Of a stretch of 64,000 nucleotides of DNA, positions 61,212-64,000 are shown one piece after another (positions within the stretch are counted from its first letter, which is position 1; each line of letters begins with the position of its first letter). Made by a program: the position numbers and the translations under genes. This stretch comes from Williamsia sp. 1138 (GTDB taxonomy: Bacteria > Actinomycetota > Actinomycetes > Mycobacteriales > Mycobacteriaceae). Where the stretch lies: assembly GCF_002095435.2 (NCBI RefSeq), contig NZ_MJEJ02000047.1, positions 62,001 to 126,000 on the forward strand. The letters run 5' to 3'. Below the pieces are notes generated by a model that did no database searches, was not told where the DNA came from, and was given only the letters and a program-made list of their open reading frames with translations.

Positions 61212-61246
61212 AAGGGGCCCAACTCCTCAGCGGGAGTGGGCCCCTT
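61212..61246 (-). terminator. Hairpin terminator after the secreted protein gene
   Basis: AAGGGGCCC (61212-61220) and ACTCC pair with GGGAGT and GGGCCCCTT (61238-61246), with a single bulged A and a TCAGC loop. It lies about 40 bases after the stop of the gene at 61286 and separates it from the oxidoreductase gene. Confidence 0.75.
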
Positions 61247-61285
61247 CGTGCGGTTCACATACGCATGTGCAGCATCAACCGTTGA

Positions 61286-61696
61286 TCACCAATCCTGCAT
61301 GACCCAGAGCGGCACGTCCGGGGTCTGCGGGTACACCCCGAACACCACGCGTCCACCTCGGTGGGCGGCAGCCTCGGAGACAACCTGCTGGCCAGTGACA
61401 TTGCTCCAGGTGCGAGCTTTCTCGGGGCGGAAGTAACTGTCACCCTGGTACCTGGAGTCGGTCTCCAAGATGACGCCCCAATGATCGTTGCCCAGAACCG
61501 CATTGATCACATTGCCTGCTCCGACCTGCGATGCCGCCACCGTCTCCTCGTGCGTCAATTCCACGATCAACACCTGATTGTCGGCAGTCGGGTACACCTT
61601 CGCGGCCGACGCGGGCCCTGCACCCACTATCAGGGCGCCGCTCAGTGCGATCGTCGTGAGCGCAGCAGCGGTAGCGCTCTTGACATGACGGCTCAT
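61286..61696 (-). CDS. Secreted protein of unknown function
   Basis: 136 residues. Signal peptide (SATAAALTTIALSGALIVGAGPASA-AKV) with GGAAGGGG about 5 bases before the ATG. The mature domain (VLIVELTHEETVAASQVGAGNVINAVLGNDHWGVILETDS) has a pattern like small actinobacterial secreted inhibitors or cell-wall proteins, but no family is assigned. The promoter contains an AGTTA-aaaa-TAACT palindrome (61713-61726). Flanked by a Clp-N protein gene and a hairpin terminator. Confidence 0.75.
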   Translation of the reverse strand: MSRHVKSATAAALTTIALSGALIVGAGPASAAKVYPTADNQVLIVELTHEETVAASQVGAGNVINAVLGNDHWGVILETDSRYQGDSYFRPEKARTWSNVTGQQVVSEAAAHRGGRVVFGVYPQTPDVPLWVMQDW

Positions 61697-61781
61697 GGTC
61701 TCCCCTTCCTAAAGTTAAAAATAACTATAACAAAGATTCCAGGCCACGGCGGGTTGGAGGCTGGCCGGACGGTATTGATCG

Positions 61782-62498
61782 TTACTTGGTCTCCGGCGAG
61801 AGGGTTGCCAACTGCGCCTCGACGACGACCTTGGTCAGCGCGATTCCGGACAAGGGTCCGTCACCGTTTTCGTGCTCGAGCAACGCGAGCAGTATGTGCT
61901 CGGTTCCGACGTCGGCCGCGCCCAGACGCAGCGCTTCGCGGAAACCGAGCTCCAGAACCTTCTTGGCCGATGCGTCGAAGGGTATGAGTGCCGGAAGGTC
62001 GGATGACTGCTCGGGGAGCGTTCCGGCAACCGCGCTGCGAACGGCATCCAGCGAAACTCTTACCCCGATGATGGTTTTCGCCGCCGTCGATTCGGAATCG
62101 CCGACGAGGCCCAAAGCCAGGTGGCCAGTGGTGATCTCGGCGTGACCGGCCTTGCGTGCTTCCTCCTGTGATGCCACCACGACATTCCGCGCACGTGTGG
62201 TGAATCGATTGAAGCCCTGGCTGGGGTCGAGGTCGGGTGTCGATGCGGGCTTGGAAACGAACCGTTTTTGCGCGGCCTGTTTGGTGACGCCCATGCTGGC
62301 GCCGATGTCGGTCCAGGAAGCGCCGGATCGTCGCGCTTGATCGACGAAGTGGCCGATCAGGTGGTCCGCGATATCACCGAGGTGATCGGCAGTCAGTACG
62401 GCGGTGGACAGTTGCTCCAGGGCGTCGTTGTGCACTGAGGTGATGGCTTCGATCAGATCGTCGAGGCGGACATGTTTGACGGGTGTGGGAGTAGTCAT
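61782..62498 (-). CDS. HTH protein with Clp-N (Clp R) repeat domain
   Basis: 238 residues. N-terminal HTH-like part (DQARRSGASWTDIGASMGVTKQAAQKRF) followed by two Clp-N repeats (FNRFTTRARNVVVASQEEARKAGHAEITTGHLALGLV; ALIPFDASAKKVLELGFREALRLGAADVGTEHILLALLEHENG). No AAA+ module is present. The Clp-N fold binds peptides or adaptors; combined with an HTH it could be a regulator that senses protein stress. Two palindromic operators lie directly upstream (62500-62520 and 62530-62548), consistent with autoregulation. Confidence 0.85.
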   Translation of the reverse strand: MTTPTPVKHVRLDDLIEAITSVHNDALEQLSTAVLTADHLGDIADHLIGHFVDQARRSGASWTDIGASMGVTKQAAQKRFVSKPASTPDLDPSQGFNRFTTRARNVVVASQEEARKAGHAEITTGHLALGLVGDSESTAAKTIIGVRVSLDAVRSAVAGTLPEQSSDLPALIPFDASAKKVLELGFREALRLGAADVGTEHILLALLEHENGDGPLSGIALTKVVVEAQLATLSPETK

Positions 62499-62499
62499 G

Positions 62500-62548
62500 C
62501 CGTCAACCCTAGGTTGACGGAGCCCAGTGCGTCAACCGTGGGTTGACG
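62500..62548. promoter_or_regulatory. Two palindromic operators upstream of the HTH/Clp-N gene
   Basis: CGTCAACC-cta-GGTTGACG (within 62500-62520) and CGTCAACC-gtg-GGTTGACG (62530-62548) have identical 8-base arms, about 29 bases centre to centre. The first ends two bases before the start codon, so bound protein would block transcription or initiation. Confidence 0.75.
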
Positions 62549-62557
62549 GACGCGGCG

Positions 62558-63094
62558 TCAGCGCCGCTCGGTGAGACGCGAGACTGCCCACAAAGTAAGA
62601 GGAATCGACAGCATCGCGAACTTCGTCAGGGCGGCTTTGCGGGCGCGTGCTGCATGCACCTGCCGGTCGCCGCCCCGCAGGATGCTCAGCAACGCGACGC
62701 CCTCGCAGGCGTCAGCGGCGACTGCAGCCGCGCAGAATAGTTGGGCCACCGGGCCGAACCGAATGCCGGACCGCTGCTCGATTCGACGGCCGGCACCTTC
62801 CGAGAGCAACGCCGTGAACGTTCCGTAGCTGCACATGTAGGCGAAGTCGAGCTGCAGCGACTTACGGGCAGCTGCAGTCCCTTCCGGGCCCCACCTGTCG
62901 AGAATCGCGGTGGCCTGCTGCTCGCTACCCGCCAACTCGAACGCGACGATGCCCGGGCCGCCTGTGGCATGCATAACCCGCTCGAGGCGCAGCATCTGTA
63001 CCGTCGCGGCCAGCCATGCTCCGAACGCCCAGCGGGTCGCCGTGGCCACCTCTGAGTCAGACATCGAACGCATCGACTTTACGACCACTGCCAT
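62558..63094 (-). CDS. Predicted membrane protein of unknown function
   Basis: 178 residues with helices at about 25-40, 95-125 (QLFCAAAVAADACEGVALLSIL) and near the C-terminus (FAMLSIPLTLWAVSRL). Several Cys and a helical core suggest a small membrane protein. No family recognised. The ATG at 63094 was taken as the first in-frame start. It may share a promoter region with the operators upstream of the Clp-N gene. Confidence 0.6.
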   Translation of the reverse strand: MAVVVKSMRSMSDSEVATATRWAFGAWLAATVQMLRLERVMHATGGPGIVAFELAGSEQQATAILDRWGPEGTAAARKSLQLDFAYMCSYGTFTALLSEGAGRRIEQRSGIRFGPVAQLFCAAAVAADACEGVALLSILRGGDRQVHAARARKAALTKFAMLSIPLTLWAVSRLTERR

Positions 63095-63395
63095 GGCAAG
63101 ATGCTAGTCCCCGCAATTGCGTATATGTGGCGTGCCGGGAGATTTCGCGACCGAACAGGTCCGACGAAACCCGTCAGCAAACGCTGCATCGTAACGAAAC
63201 CCGCTGATTACGAATGTGATCCGCCACCGCGCCGCTGCCCAGGATCACGCGAGCTTGTCCATCGAACAGATTCTGTCGCGTTAGCTTCAGGTGTGAAACC
63301 ATGCGCGGAGGCAATTTTCGGGTTTCGGGGAGATGCTGTCTCGTCTGGCGATGACAAGTGGACAGCACTGCGGTAGGTGAGGGAGGGGTTGGCAA

Positions 63396-63767
63396 GTGCC
63401 GTATTTGGGATTGATTGTGTTGGTGGTGATGGTGGCGGCGTTGATCGACATCATCGGCAGCGAGGTAGGGGTACGGGGGTTGCCGCGGTGGGGGTGGTTG
63501 TTGTTGGTGATCGTGTTGCCGTTGGTGGGTTCAATCGTGTGGTTCGTGGCTGGACGACCCCTCGGCGGTGGTGGCCATGGGCGGCGGGCGGGGTCGGGGC
63601 GTGCGACTGCGTTGGGATTTCCGGAATATGACGAGCCGGGCCGTTTCGAACCGCAGGACCCGGCCGTCGACGCGGAATTCTTGCGGCAGGTCCGCGCGCG
63701 GGCGCAAGAGCAACGCCGCCAAGGGGAACTCGAACGCCGTCGGCAACAAGGCGGCGCCGCCGAGTGA
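63396..63767 (+). CDS. Small membrane protein with PLDc_N-type domain
   Basis: 123 residues from GTG 63396 (GGGAGGGG about 9 bases upstream). Two membrane helices (LIVLVVMVAALIDIIG and WGWLLLVIVLPLVGSIVWFVAGRP), the phospholipase-D-nuclease N-terminal pattern, then a cytoplasmic Arg/Glu-rich tail (FLRQVRARAQEQRRQGELERRRQQ). Such proteins are common in actinobacteria and of unknown role. The 300-base gap 63095-63395 holds no gene or structure that I can point to. Confidence 0.8.
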   Translation: MPYLGLIVLVVMVAALIDIIGSEVGVRGLPRWGWLLLVIVLPLVGSIVWFVAGRPLGGGGHGRRAGSGRATALGFPEYDEPGRFEPQDPAVDAEFLRQVRARAQEQRRQGELERRRQQGGAAE

Positions 63768-63818
63768 TGGTCTGAACAACGGACCGGGGTTGACTCGGCT
63801 GGTGGCGGCCGCCAGATG

Positions 63819-64000
63819 CTAATGGGGTAGGCCGGGGGTCTGGGTGTTGTTGTAGGTGGCCTGGGGTCGGGGTCTCCAGGCGCCGAGAGGTTTGCTTACA
63901 CCGGCACCGGGCAGCCACCAGCGGGGGGAGAGCTGCTGGTAGCGGCTGCGCAGGTGATGCGCAGGGTGCCAGTAGAACTCGTCGATGGGGTACTGCCGGA
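63819..64000 (-). CDS. C-terminal part of an unknown protein (cut at the window edge)
   Basis: The minus strand encodes an open frame from the right edge that ends with TAG at 63819-63821: YPIDEFYWHPAHHLRSRYQQLSPRWWLPGAGVSKPLG, then PRPQATYNNTQTPGLPH. The start lies outside the window. No family can be assigned from this tail. Confidence 0.5.
   Translation of the reverse strand, partial: RQYPIDEFYWHPAHHLRSRYQQLSPRWWLPGAGVSKPLGAWRPRPQATYNNTQTPGLPH

Overview
The window is high-GC actinobacterial DNA, most likely from a mycolic-acid-containing genus of the Mycobacteriales such as Gordonia, Williamsia or Rhodococcus. Supporting signs are two MmpL-type transporters (one paired with MmpS), a DUF222/HNH gene of the 13E12 type, a P450-SDR-TetR cluster that I recall as resembling M. 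tuberculosis Rv3057c-Rv3059 (cyp136), many TetR regulators, GTG/TTG starts and frequent ATGA overlaps. The genus is inference; no rRNA or other marker is present.

Left part (1-17.4 kb) is chromosomal: a PHP-domain protein coupled to an MmpL transporter; a secreted small protein; a DUF222/HNH protein; two paralogous TetR regulators that flank an MpaB-type oxygenase and a three-gene P450 operon; a membrane serine hydrolase divergent from a TetR with twin palindromic operators; a CPBP protease; a NarL-type two-component system; and a secreted PAP2-type acid phosphatase.

Centre (17.5-31.2 kb) is an integrated element of about 13.7 kb. It is bounded by 52-bp direct repeats (one mismatch) made of the 3' part of tRNA-Lys(TTT); the intact tRNA lies at the right end. 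It carries an HK97-like major capsid protein, a Cro/C1-type repressor, a lipoprotein, a small excisionase-like protein, a prim-pol/helicase replication protein, a serine recombinase and a tyrosine integrase. No terminase, portal or tail gene is visible. It therefore looks like a capsid-encoding phage satellite or phiRv1/phiRv2-like element. Its two ends carry uncharacterised cargo: a lone P-loop ATPase next to attL, and a three-gene operon (zinc-ribbon/DUF4145 protein plus two membrane-anchored coiled-coil proteins) next to attR. These are the best candidates for an undescribed, possibly defensive, system. A tRNA-Gly(CCC) 3' fragment and an integrase remnant inside the element suggest stepwise accretion.

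Right of the element are tRNA-Glu, tRNA-Asp and tRNA-Phe with a clear terminator, then decayed DUF6308 and GIY-YIG genes. From 33.1 to 46.1 kb lies a catabolic island: a Baeyer-Villiger-type monooxygenase, HSL-type esterase, acyl-CoA ligase, YciI and NTF2-like proteins and a TetR on the minus strand, and divergently a biotin-dependent acyl-CoA carboxylase (beta and alpha subunits), an AtuA-family protein and an enoyl-CoA hydratase. Four matching TTGA-N8-TCAA-like sites in front of both arms suggest one regulon, probably for an isoprenoid or branched ketone/ester substrate. From 46 to 64 kb follow a TetR/SDR pair, an AraC/TAP-hydrolase deletion scar, an ECF41 (SigJ-like) sigma operon with an extra SnoaL protein and an NmrA-type SDR, an MmpS-MmpL pair with its TetR, small unknown genes, a molybdopterin oxidoreductase with a TetR, a secreted protein, a Clp-N/HTH protein with two palindromic operators, and a few membrane proteins.
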